64,000 nucleotides of DNA from Desulfatitalea tepidiphila. GTDB lineage: Bacteria > Desulfobacterota > Desulfobacteria > Desulfobacterales > Desulfosarcinaceae. The DNA lies in assembly GCF_001293685.1 (NCBI RefSeq), contig NZ_BCAG01000003.1, positions 1,736,001 through 1,800,000 on the forward strand, read 5' to 3'. Below the pieces are notes generated by a model. The model was not told the DNA's origin, ran no database searches, and saw only the letters and a program-made list of their open reading frames with translations. Shown here in pieces: positions 8,657-17,130 of this stretch; the stretch's first letter is position 1; every line of letters begins with the position of its first letter. The position numbers and the translations under genes are program-made.

Positions 8657-9368
8657 AGCCAAACGCCAGGCCAAATATTCGGCCAAATCCAAATCGATCG
8701 GCCGGGGCGCTTTCACCCTGCTCGAAATCCTCGTGGCGATGTTCATTCTTACCCTGATCATGGGATTGGTGTTCGGATCGTTCAACGGCGTCTTTTCAAA
8801 TGCCGACCGCTTGAATGCCAGCGGCGATCTTTACGAAATGGCCGATGTCTGCCTGGGCCGGATGATCGACGACCTTCAGGCCATTCATGTGTTGCAGGCC
8901 CCTCGGCATAAGACGCCGGACATGGACGAAACACCGGACATTTTTCGCGTCGTGGGGACGAACGAAATCATGGGGGGGTACGCTTTCGCCACACTGCGCT
9001 TCACCTCTCTGGCAGGTCTGGCGGCCGATGAAAATGGCGGCGGCATCTTCGAAATCGTCTACTATGTCCAGGGGGACGACGATGGTGTGTACCGTCTCTA
9101 CAGGGCGGAAAATCGTTACCCTTATCCGGAATTCGAACCCAAAGAGACGGATCCAGTCGTGTGCGAACAACTGTTATCGCTCAAATTGACCTATTACGAC
9201 AAAGAGGGCCGTGAATTCGAGGCGTGGGACTCGGATAACGATGATTACGAATACAGCACCCCCCGGGCCATCCGGATCGAACTCAGGCTGGGCAGCGAGG
9301 AAAATGCATATGAATTCCAGACCGGCATCAGCCTGGCGGTTTTCCGTGATGTTTCACCCAAGCGATGA
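8646..9368 (+). CDS. gspJ: Type II secretion minor pseudopilin GspJ
   Basis: A 240-residue pseudopilin with a basic leader and the cleavage region GRGA/FTLLEILVAMFILTLIMG. Residue -1 is Ala instead of the usual Gly, which prepilin peptidase can often tolerate. The C-terminal half contains a PREI-like segment (STPRAIRIELRLGSEENAYEF) matching GspJ, part of the tip trimer. It overlaps the end of gspI by 11 bases. Confidence 0.92.
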   Translation: MCNKAKRQAKYSAKSKSIGRGAFTLLEILVAMFILTLIMGLVFGSFNGVFSNADRLNASGDLYEMADVCLGRMIDDLQAIHVLQAPRHKTPDMDETPDIFRVVGTNEIMGGYAFATLRFTSLAGLAADENGGGIFEIVYYVQGDDDGVYRLYRAENRYPYPEFEPKETDPVVCEQLLSLKLTYYDKEGREFEAWDSDNDDYEYSTPRAIRIELRLGSEENAYEFQTGISLAVFRDVSPKR

Positions 9369-9371
9369 GCC

Positions 9372-10463
9372 ATGAACGAGCGCATCTTGAGAAAACGTAG
9401 TGGCATGGCCGTCATTCTCGCGTTGACCACCATTTTGCTGGTGGTAACGGCGGCGCTGGAGCTGCACATGAACGCCCGCGAAACCATGCTGCAATCCGCT
9501 GTCAAACGAGATCGGATCACCCTGATGCAAATGGGTGCTTCCGGCGTCCACCTGGCCATGGCCCTGCTGATCAAGGACAGGTTGGAATCGGAAAGCGATT
9601 CGCTGCAGGAGGACTGGGCCGACGAAGAAGTCATTGCCGGACTGCTCGAAGAAATTCCATTCGAGCGGGGTACGTTGGAGGTAAAAATCTTCGACGAAAT
9701 GGGTAAAATCCAGATCAATGCCCTGGTGCAGTTCCCCGAGGGACAGCAGTTCAACACCGTCCAGCGTGCGCTGTGGGAGCGCTTCGCCCTGGGCATGCTG
9801 GCCGCCCTCGAAAACCTGGAAGGCGCCGGAGATATTGAGGAAACCGATCCAGCGACGATTATCAACGCCATGAAGGATTGGCTGGACTCGGGAGACGATG
9901 ATGCCATCACCGGGCTCAGCGGGGCTGAATCGGATTACTACGAAAGCCTCGATCCGCCTTACGCATGCAAGAACGGACCGTTCGATCATCTCTCGGAGGT
10001 CGCCTTGGTCAAAGGCATTACCTCTGTTCTCTTTTCGGGTCTGGGGGGCAGTGCCGGCCTCGAACAATATGTGACGGTCTATGGTGCCGAAGAGGCCGGC
10101 GAAGAAAAATTCACCTTCCCGGGAAAGATCAACATCAACACCGCCGAACTGCCGGTTCTTTCCGCCATGCTGCCCCTGGAAAGCGCCGACTTCGCGCCGC
10201 TGTTGATCGAGCACCGGGAGGCGACCAGTGGATCCCTCTACATCAATGACCTGACCCGACCGGACTGGTATCGCAGCGTGCCGGGGTTGTCCGGCACCAC
10301 CATCGACACCGGCCTCGTCACCGTGGCGACCCACGTTTTCCGCATCGTGGCCACGGCCGCCATCGATAAATCCCAAGTGAAAACCACGGCCGTGGTCGAA
10401 CGCAACAAACCGTCAGAAACCGAACCGTGGCAATGCAAGGTCTTGAATTGGAAGGTTGAATAG
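9372..10463 (+). CDS. gspK: Type II secretion pseudopilus tip protein GspK
   Basis: A 363-residue protein with an N-terminal basic leader (NERILRKRSG) and a hydrophobic helix (MAVILALTTILLVVTAALEL). A large globular domain follows with IQINALVQF, a DWLDSGDDDA calcium-loop-like segment and KININTAELPVLSAMLP, the SAM-like subdomain of GspK. It caps the pseudopilus. It starts three bases after gspJ. Confidence 0.93.
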   Translation: MNERILRKRSGMAVILALTTILLVVTAALELHMNARETMLQSAVKRDRITLMQMGASGVHLAMALLIKDRLESESDSLQEDWADEEVIAGLLEEIPFERGTLEVKIFDEMGKIQINALVQFPEGQQFNTVQRALWERFALGMLAALENLEGAGDIEETDPATIINAMKDWLDSGDDDAITGLSGAESDYYESLDPPYACKNGPFDHLSEVALVKGITSVLFSGLGGSAGLEQYVTVYGAEEAGEEKFTFPGKININTAELPVLSAMLPLESADFAPLLIEHREATSGSLYINDLTRPDWYRSVPGLSGTTIDTGLVTVATHVFRIVATAAIDKSQVKTTAVVERNKPSETEPWQCKVLNWKVE

Positions 10464-10595
10464 CTTATATACATCTTAAATACACGGATTTGGAATCGAT
10501 ACAGCGAAGCTGGCCATAACCGGAGGCATCACATCGGACCGGAAGTGCGGCGGGTAATGGAAGCCAGCCGACACCTTCCGGGTTGAAGAAAACGC

Positions 10596-12041
10596 ATGAG
10601 CCGTCAAGTCCTCGCCATAGATATTCGTCACCAGTCGATCGCCGCGGTGCTTTTAAGTGCAGGCCTTAAGAGTACATCCATCGTTGCGTGTCAGCGCGTG
10701 CCCATCGACACGGCCGAAGAAAACCAGAAGGCCCTCGCGTCGGCTTTGACGACCCTCACCCGCCAGTTTTCGATGACGACCCCCGATGTCGTGGTCGGCT
10801 TACCGGCCGATCAAGCGATTTACCGCAATATTCAGGTGCCGTTCAAAGAAGAAAAAAAAATCAGGCAGGTGCTGCCCTTTGAGTTGGAACCCAATCTTCC
10901 CGTCCCGGTGGACCGTCTGGTCATCGATTATATCGCCACCGACGACACGAGCATTGGCACGCTTCTGACCGCAGCCATCGATCGCCAGCATGTCGATGAT
11001 GCCATCGAAGCCCTTGAAACCGTCGGCCTGCGACCGCAACTGATCGTACCGGGGGATTTTCCGTTGGCCTCGGCCATCCTCTCTTTCGGGGATCAGGTTC
11101 CGGATCAGGCGCTTTTTTTGTCTCTGGACACGGACACCGCCACGCTCTTTCTGTTGGATCGAAAGAACATCACCCTGGCCAGATCCATGGTGGCCAACCC
11201 AACCATGGGCTCCGGACTGGACAACCTGGCTTCAAAAATTCGACAGACGCTCATCGCCTCCGCCGAAAGCGCCGCCGAAGGGTTTGATCCCCATATCCTT
11301 TACATCGGCGGCCCGGCATGCGCAGACCCGACCGTGGTCGAGCGGTTGGCGGCCGCCATGGAAATGCAACCCCAACCGGTCGATTTGCAGCGGATGACGT
11401 CGATCGAGGATGCCGGTGCCGTGACTGAACAATGGTCGGCGCCGCTGATGGATGGTGCCTTGGCCTTGGCCATGGTGGAGATCGAGCGATTGCCCTGCCC
11501 GGCTTTCCATCGCACCGGGTCGGCTCTCCGTAATTACTGGACCGCTTACCGGCAATATATCCGGATGCCGGCCATTTTAATGGCGATGGTCCTGCTTTTG
11601 GGGCTGGGGGGCGTTTTCATCGAAAACCACCTGCTTCAAAACCAGGTGGATGCCCTGGACCGCCAGATCGAGGAGATTTTCAAAGAGACATTTCCACAAA
11701 CCCGGCGAGTCGGTGACGCCGCCGATCAAATGAGAAGCGAACTGAAAAAACACCGCACTGGAAGTATCGATGTTGCCGAGGATGTACCACAGGTCAAAAC
11801 GATCGACATCTTGATGCAACTCAGCCGTTCGATTCCCAAGGAGATCGAGGTTCTGTTCACCCGTCTGGTGCTGGGCGGGGATGGGTTGACCTTATCCGGC
11901 GAAACGACCGCTTTCAACGTGGTGGATGAAATTAAAAATGCATTGGAGCAAAACGGCATGTTCCAGGCGGTGACCATCGCTTCGGCCAACATGGAGAAAT
12001 CGGGCAGCAAAGTTCGTTTCATATTAAAGTTGACACTATGA
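10596..12041 (+). CDS. gspL: Type II secretion inner-membrane protein GspL (actin-like)
   Basis: A 481-residue protein. The cytoplasmic actin/PilM-like domain begins VLAIDIRHQSIAAVLL and contains VVGLPADQAIYRNIQVPF. One membrane helix lies near 325-345 (MPAILMAMVLLLGLGGVFI). A coiled region and a periplasmic ferredoxin-like domain complete the GspL layout. GspL binds the GspE ATPase and pairs with GspM. It follows a 132-base gap after gspK and overlaps gspM by four bases. Confidence 0.9.
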   Translation: MSRQVLAIDIRHQSIAAVLLSAGLKSTSIVACQRVPIDTAEENQKALASALTTLTRQFSMTTPDVVVGLPADQAIYRNIQVPFKEEKKIRQVLPFELEPNLPVPVDRLVIDYIATDDTSIGTLLTAAIDRQHVDDAIEALETVGLRPQLIVPGDFPLASAILSFGDQVPDQALFLSLDTDTATLFLLDRKNITLARSMVANPTMGSGLDNLASKIRQTLIASAESAAEGFDPHILYIGGPACADPTVVERLAAAMEMQPQPVDLQRMTSIEDAGAVTEQWSAPLMDGALALAMVEIERLPCPAFHRTGSALRNYWTAYRQYIRMPAILMAMVLLLGLGGVFIENHLLQNQVDALDRQIEEIFKETFPQTRRVGDAADQMRSELKKHRTGSIDVAEDVPQVKTIDILMQLSRSIPKEIEVLFTRLVLGGDGLTLSGETTAFNVVDEIKNALEQNGMFQAVTIASANMEKSGSKVRFILKLTL

Positions 12042-12616
12042 CTTCTTTCTCGTTGAAATCGGCGGCTGCCTCGATACGTGCGCTCACGTTGCCGTTCAAT
12101 CTGCAACGGCGCGATAAAATCGCTTTGTCCATTGCAGGCGCGGCACTGCTGCTGTTTATCTTTCTGCAGCTCATCATTTTTCCCATCCTCGACCGGGGTG
12201 AACGGCTGCAAAACCAGATCAAGGCCAAGCAGAAAACGTTGCAGGAGATAAAACAGCTCCAGGCCGAGTTTCAATCCCTGACCCAAAACGTGCGGAACAG
12301 CCAGGCTCAACTCGACACGCGGGCCAAAGGATTCCGGCTCTTCTCCTTTCTGGACGACCTGGCTGGCAAAGGCAATATCAAGCCCAATATCATTTACATG
12401 AAACCGTCGACCACGAATCTCAAAAACAGTCCCTATTCCCTCTCGATGGTGGAGATGAAAATCGACGGGCTGACGATGGAACAACTGCTCAACTTCCTGC
12501 ACGGTGTCGAAAGCTCGCCCAACATGGTATGGATCAAGCGCATCTCCATCTCCAGGGGCGAAAAGGAAGATGACGTGTTAAATGCAACCTTACAAGTGGA
12601 AACTTACCAGTCTTAA
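12038..12616 (+). CDS. gspM: Type II secretion protein GspM
   Basis: A 192-residue bitopic protein with one membrane helix near 35-52 (ALSIAGAALLLFIFLQLIIF). A coiled-coil (LQNQIKAKQKTLQEIKQLQA) and a periplasmic ferredoxin-like domain follow. This layout, the ATGA overlap with gspL and the gene order identify GspM, the partner of GspL in the assembly platform. Sequence conservation in the family is weak, so the call rests partly on context. Confidence 0.87.
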   Translation: MTSFSLKSAAASIRALTLPFNLQRRDKIALSIAGAALLLFIFLQLIIFPILDRGERLQNQIKAKQKTLQEIKQLQAEFQSLTQNVRNSQAQLDTRAKGFRLFSFLDDLAGKGNIKPNIIYMKPSTTNLKNSPYSLSMVEMKIDGLTMEQLLNFLHGVESSPNMVWIKRISISRGEKEDDVLNATLQVETYQS

Positions 12617-12619
12617 GCG

Positions 12620-13489
12620 ATGATCATGTCCAAAAAGACATTTCTCTATGTTCTCTTTGCTCTGGCGGCGGTGCTTGTCTTTCTCTACCTGCGCTTTCCG
12701 TCCCAGACGGCACGTGATCTGATCGTCACCCGGATCGCCCAGGCACAGCCGGGGTTGCAAGTGACCGCAGACGGCGCCTATCCGGTCTTTCCGCCGGGGA
12801 TCCGACTGGCACCGCTCGGATTGGCTTACGATGACATCCCCATCGTTCGCATGGCCTATTTGAGGATTGTACCCGGCTTGATCTCCTTATTCCGCCAGCA
12901 GAAAGAGATGCACTTCAGTGGGCCTATCGGATCCGGATCCCTCAAAGGACGCGCTGACATGCTCCTCGACGAGCGGCAACCCAAAATCAATGTCGCCATA
13001 ACCCTGGCGCGGGTTCCGGTCGAATCCATGGAGTTTTTGAACCTCTGGCCTCAATATAAACTGTTAGGGGAGATGAATTCCCAAATCGATTTCGACAACC
13101 GCAAGGGCGCCGATGGATCCACGGCCGTCAATATGGATATCTCGCCGGCCAGAATTGTTTTCAACACCCCGCTCCTGGGCATCGAGCAGATGGATTTCAA
13201 CCAGATCTTGGCGGAAATGACCGTTACCCCACGCATGCTCCAAATCACCCGCTGCGAAGCCCTTGGCGCTCAGATCGAGGGGAAAATAACGGGGTCGATC
13301 GTTTTCCGGGAGCCCTTACAAAACAGCAGGATCACCTTGTCGTGCGTGCTGAAACCCCAACCCGCCTTTGCCGCCGAACATAAGAGCGACATGCTCGGTA
13401 CGTTGCTGGGTTCGGAATCCGCCCAAAAGAGAGGGGTCGTTTTTCGAATCAGTGGCACCCTGGGAAACCCAAGCTATGTGGTACGATAA
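12620..13489 (+). CDS. gspN: Type II secretion protein GspN (AsmA-like)
   Basis: A 289-residue protein with one N-terminal membrane anchor (TFLYVLFALAAVLVFLYLRF). A beta-rich AsmA/GspN-type periplasmic domain follows, with repeated GxGxLKG-like strands (GSGSLKGRADML) and a C-terminal RISGTLGNPSYVV. GspN is variable and dispensable in some systems. The form without a long C-terminal extension is common beside gspC in related clusters. It overlaps gspC by 14 bases. Confidence 0.85.
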   Translation: MIMSKKTFLYVLFALAAVLVFLYLRFPSQTARDLIVTRIAQAQPGLQVTADGAYPVFPPGIRLAPLGLAYDDIPIVRMAYLRIVPGLISLFRQQKEMHFSGPIGSGSLKGRADMLLDERQPKINVAITLARVPVESMEFLNLWPQYKLLGEMNSQIDFDNRKGADGSTAVNMDISPARIVFNTPLLGIEQMDFNQILAEMTVTPRMLQITRCEALGAQIEGKITGSIVFREPLQNSRITLSCVLKPQPAFAAEHKSDMLGTLLGSESAQKRGVVFRISGTLGNPSYVVR

Positions 13490-14360
13490 AATCATTTCCG
13501 TTCAACGGATCTCTACCCTCGCCAATCTGGTGCTGATCGCCATGGTGGCTTATATCGGCGTCGGTTTGTGTTACCAATGGATCGGTTTGAAAATCCAGCC
13601 CAAGGCACCCATCGATGAGGCCATGGTGCCCTCGGACAATCAAGGTCGGACGGAATCCCGGCCGGTTTCATTTTACCAGCCTGTCGTCGACCGCGATCTT
13701 TTCAAGACTCGGAAAGCGGTCGCCACCAGACCCCAAGCCAAGCCGGTGGATCTTGAAGGCCTCGAAGAAACACAGCTCAATCTCAAACTCTGGGGCACGG
13801 TTTCGGGCGATATCAAAACCGCCTACGCCGTCATCGAGGACTTGCAAAAACGGGAACAGAACCTCTACCGGGTGGGCGACAGCGTTCAGGATGCCACCGT
13901 GAAGATGATCCTGAGGGAGAAAGTGGTGCTGACTGTGGCCGGAAGGGACGAGGTGCTGGCCATGGAAGAGATGAGCCAGGCCGGTTCGACAACCGCGCGG
14001 CCCGCTCTACCGGCAGCCCAGATGCCGCGCCCTTTTCCAAACGCCCCGCCCAGGGAACAAAGGATTTCCATTCAACGCAGCATGATCGACGAATCATTAC
14101 AGGATGTGAACAAACTGATGAGCGAAATCGCCATCCGTCCCCACGAAGAAGGCTTGTCGCTGAGCAATATCAAACCCAATTCGGTATTCAGACGCATGGG
14201 GCTGCGCAACGGGGATATTCTGCTTGGCATCAATGGAAAAGAGATTCGCTCGGTTGAGGATGCCATGCAATTATACGACGGTCTCCGATCGGCTTCCGAG
14301 GTCCAGGTTCAGCTCAAGCGGCGGGGGCAGGAGCGTTCGATCAGTTATAATATTCGGTAG
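13476..14360 (+). CDS. gspC: Type II secretion protein GspC (HR and PDZ domains)
   Basis: A 294-residue protein from the ATG at 13476 (MWYDKIISV). A longer frame from 13368 is out of context inside gspN. A membrane helix (about 14-32) is followed by an HR domain (LNLKLWGTVSGD and KTAYAVIED) that contacts the GspD N-domains. The C-terminal PDZ domain (SNIKPNSVFRRMGLRNGDIL) is implicated in substrate handling. GspC links the inner-membrane platform to the secretin, which is the next gene. Confidence 0.92.
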   Translation: MWYDKIISVQRISTLANLVLIAMVAYIGVGLCYQWIGLKIQPKAPIDEAMVPSDNQGRTESRPVSFYQPVVDRDLFKTRKAVATRPQAKPVDLEGLEETQLNLKLWGTVSGDIKTAYAVIEDLQKREQNLYRVGDSVQDATVKMILREKVVLTVAGRDEVLAMEEMSQAGSTTARPALPAAQMPRPFPNAPPREQRISIQRSMIDESLQDVNKLMSEIAIRPHEEGLSLSNIKPNSVFRRMGLRNGDILLGINGKEIRSVEDAMQLYDGLRSASEVQVQLKRRGQERSISYNIR

Positions 14361-14383
14361 TTATTATATAATTTAAATTTCTG

Positions 14384-14427
14384 GCAACACCGATATCGGG
14401 CCAATTGGCCATTTGTGGACGGGCACG
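14384..14427 (+). repeat. Solo right end of the 145-bp palindromic element (copy B)
   Basis: GCAACACCGATATCGGGCC followed by AATTGGCCATTTGTGGACGG is nearly identical to the right end of the full elements at 37913 and 45191. It sits in the gspC-gspD gap, 72 bases before the ATG of gspD (39 before the alternative GTG). Confidence 0.75.
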
Positions 14428-14499
14428 AAAATCAATTGAAACCCATATGGACACGCAGCGTTCGGCGTGACAACGCATAAAACGGATGAATTGACGCCT

Positions 14500-17121
14500 A
14501 TGAAACCTGACACACGAATATACGCCTTATGTGCGATGGTCACGATGATCTGCGTCGCCGCCGGCCTGTGGGCAGCGTCGCCGGTCCGGGCACAGCAGCC
14601 ATCGAGCCCCGGCACCCCGCCTGGGGCAAACGCCCAGCCGCCGGCCGTCAAGAGAAGCGGCGAGCAGTTGGTCTCCATCGACTTCAACAATGTGGACATC
14701 GGTGTTCTGATCAAATTCATCAGCGACCTGACCAAGAGGAACTTCATCGTCGATGATAAGGTTCGGGGGAAGGTCACCATCATTTCGCCGGGCAAAATCA
14801 CGGTCGCCGAGGCGTATCGGGTCTTCGAGTCGGTGCTGGAAGTATATGGCTATACGACTGTTCCCAGCGGCAGCATCACCAAAATCGTACCATCGCCGGA
14901 AGCGCGCTCCAAAAGCATCAAGACCCGCCTCCAGGAAGAGGCCGGAACGGCCGACGATGCGGTCATCACGCAGATCATCCCCTTACGTTACGCCGACCCC
15001 AACGAAATCAAAAACCTCTTTACACCCCTGGTTTCCAGAAACAGCGTCATCCAGGCATATGCCCCCACCAACACCTTGATCATCACCGACGTACACTCCA
15101 ACATCAAGCGCCTGCTCAGCATTCTCAAGGCCATCGATATCACGGGCGTCGGACAACAGATCGCCATCATCCCCGTGGAAAACGCCAGCGCGGCCAAGAT
15201 GGTGACGCTGTTGCAATCGGTCTTCAAACCTTCGGCCGCCAGAGGCCGAACCGCCGGTGCCAGGGATATCACCTTTGTCGCCGACGAACGCACCAATTCC
15301 ATCGTGGTGTTGGCCAGCGAAGGCGAAGTGGACAACATCCGGCAGTTGATTGCCAGCCTGGACGAGGACACGCCCAAGGGCCAGGGCAACATCAATGTCT
15401 ACTACCTCGAGCATGCCACGGCCGAAGATATCGCCAAGGTGCTGCAGGATATTCCCCAAAAAAGCGGCGACGCCCAGCAGACCGGCAAACCCACTGAACC
15501 GGTGGTATCGAGCAAGGTCCGCATTACGGCCGACAAGGCCACCAACAGCCTGATCATCACCGCCGAACCCGACGATTACCTGGTACTCGAGGCGATCATC
15601 AAAAAAATCGATATCCCGCGGGCCATGGTCTATATTGAAGCGTTGATCATGGAGGTCAATGTCACCAAAGACTTTGAACTGGGCACCGAGTGGCGCATCG
15701 GAGAAGATTCTTCCATCGACGGCAAAGATGTTGTTTACGGCGGCGGCTTCAGCGGCGAATCGTCGATCATCAGCGGCACGACGGCAGGCACGACCTTCGT
15801 CCCCACGCTGCCGTCGGGGTTCGCCCTCGGCGTTTTCGGAGAGGCGCTGAGCATTTCGGGCATCACCTTTCCCAGCATCCAGGCCGTGGTGAACGCCTAT
15901 AAGAAAGACCGCGACGTGCGCATCCTGTCGACCCCACAGATCCTGACCACTGACAACCAGGAGGCCAAGATCTACGTGGGTAAAAACATCCCCTTTCAAA
16001 CCACCGCCACCCTGTCCACATCGAGCGCCGGTGAAGTCTACAACTCGTTCGAGTACCGCGACGTCGGCAAAACCCTCAAGATCACCCCGCAGATCAGTAA
16101 GGACCGCATGGTCCGCCTCCTGCTCTCATTGGAGGTCACGGCCCTGGAGTCGAGCGTGGATAACCGCCCCACCACTCTCAAACGCACCATCGAAACCACC
16201 GCCATCGTTCGCGACGGCCACTCGGTGGTTCTCGGCGGCTTGATCGACGATACCCAGGGGGCCACGGTTTACAAGGTCCCTTGCCTGGGCGATATTCCAG
16301 GCATAGGGTATCTCTTCAGCACCCGTTCCACCGGATTCGACAAGTCAAATCTGTATGTCTTTATGACTCCACGAGTCATTCAGAAGCCCGATGAAATAAA
16401 AGCGGTGTCTCGCGACAAACGGGAAGAAATCGAAAAACTGCGCAGCAAAAACATCGATCTGTTCGACCGCAACGATCCACCGCCAATGGAAGAGCTGCAG
16501 ATACCGGCACCGGAGGGGGAGTTGAATGAAGCGCCGGCGGACCGCCAATCCATGGCCCCGGTCGATTCAGACGGGCAGAATCCTCCCTCCGCGACCGGCG
16601 AGGCGCAGATCGTTCCAACCAAATCGTCCAGTGGGATCGAAGAGCAGGTGCCGGCCGGCAACACCACCCAGCCGGATGTTACGGTTCCGAGCGCACTGGA
16701 CGCCCGAGCGTCCGCTGTTTCGCCAACCGACATCGAAAATACGGCAAACACCTCCGCTTCGGTCCCAAGCGTGCCAGGCCCGGAAGTCGCCACCGCACAG
16801 GAATCGACCCGAGACGCCCGTGCCAGGGGTGCCGCCGCTTCGTTAAATGATCGTGCAGGGAGTGAAAAACCCATTGCCGATACGAGTACCATCGCAGGGT
16901 ACACGCTGCAGGTGGCCTCCGTCCTGGACCCGGACAAGGCCGCCGAGCTGCTGCAGGAACTCACCGGAAAAGGGTATGCCGCCTATACGGTGCGTTCCGA
17001 GATCAACGGAAAAACCTGGTATCGGTTGCGGATCGGATATTTTGCCAGTCAGACCGACGCCGAACAGATGATTCAGCGGCTCAGGACCGACGCGTATGAT
17101 CCCATTCTGATAAAGTTATAG
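14500..17121 (+). CDS. gspD: Type II secretion outer-membrane secretin GspD with C-terminal SPOR-like domain
   Basis: An 873-residue protein from the ATG at 14500; a GTG at 14467 would add 11 residues. A signal peptide (LCAMVTMICVAAGLWAASPVRA) is followed by the N0-N3 domains, including ISIDFNNVDIGVLIKFISDL-like N0 and several NTLIITD/TNSIVVLA KH-type repeats. The secretin core follows (ALIMEVNVTKDFELGTEW; VGKNIPFQT; TETTAIVRDGHSVVLGGL-like). A Pro/Ser/Thr-rich linker of about 150 residues then leads to a SPOR-like domain (last 74 residues, GYTLQVASVLDP to DPILIKL). SPOR domains bind denuded septal peptidoglycan, and this addition is not usual for GspD. In the operon it is followed ten bases later by gspE. 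Confidence 0.95.
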   Translation: MKPDTRIYALCAMVTMICVAAGLWAASPVRAQQPSSPGTPPGANAQPPAVKRSGEQLVSIDFNNVDIGVLIKFISDLTKRNFIVDDKVRGKVTIISPGKITVAEAYRVFESVLEVYGYTTVPSGSITKIVPSPEARSKSIKTRLQEEAGTADDAVITQIIPLRYADPNEIKNLFTPLVSRNSVIQAYAPTNTLIITDVHSNIKRLLSILKAIDITGVGQQIAIIPVENASAAKMVTLLQSVFKPSAARGRTAGARDITFVADERTNSIVVLASEGEVDNIRQLIASLDEDTPKGQGNINVYYLEHATAEDIAKVLQDIPQKSGDAQQTGKPTEPVVSSKVRITADKATNSLIITAEPDDYLVLEAIIKKIDIPRAMVYIEALIMEVNVTKDFELGTEWRIGEDSSIDGKDVVYGGGFSGESSIISGTTAGTTFVPTLPSGFALGVFGEALSISGITFPSIQAVVNAYKKDRDVRILSTPQILTTDNQEAKIYVGKNIPFQTTATLSTSSAGEVYNSFEYRDVGKTLKITPQISKDRMVRLLLSLEVTALESSVDNRPTTLKRTIETTAIVRDGHSVVLGGLIDDTQGATVYKVPCLGDIPGIGYLFSTRSTGFDKSNLYVFMTPRVIQKPDEIKAVSRDKREEIEKLRSKNIDLFDRNDPPPMEELQIPAPEGELNEAPADRQSMAPVDSDGQNPPSATGEAQIVPTKSSSGIEEQVPAGNTTQPDVTVPSALDARASAVSPTDIENTANTSASVPSVPGPEVATAQESTRDARARGAAASLNDRAGSEKPIADTSTIAGYTLQVASVLDPDKAAELLQELTGKGYAAYTVRSEINGKTWYRLRIGYFASQTDAEQMIQRLRTDAYDPILIKL

Positions 17122-17130
17122 TGAACCCCC

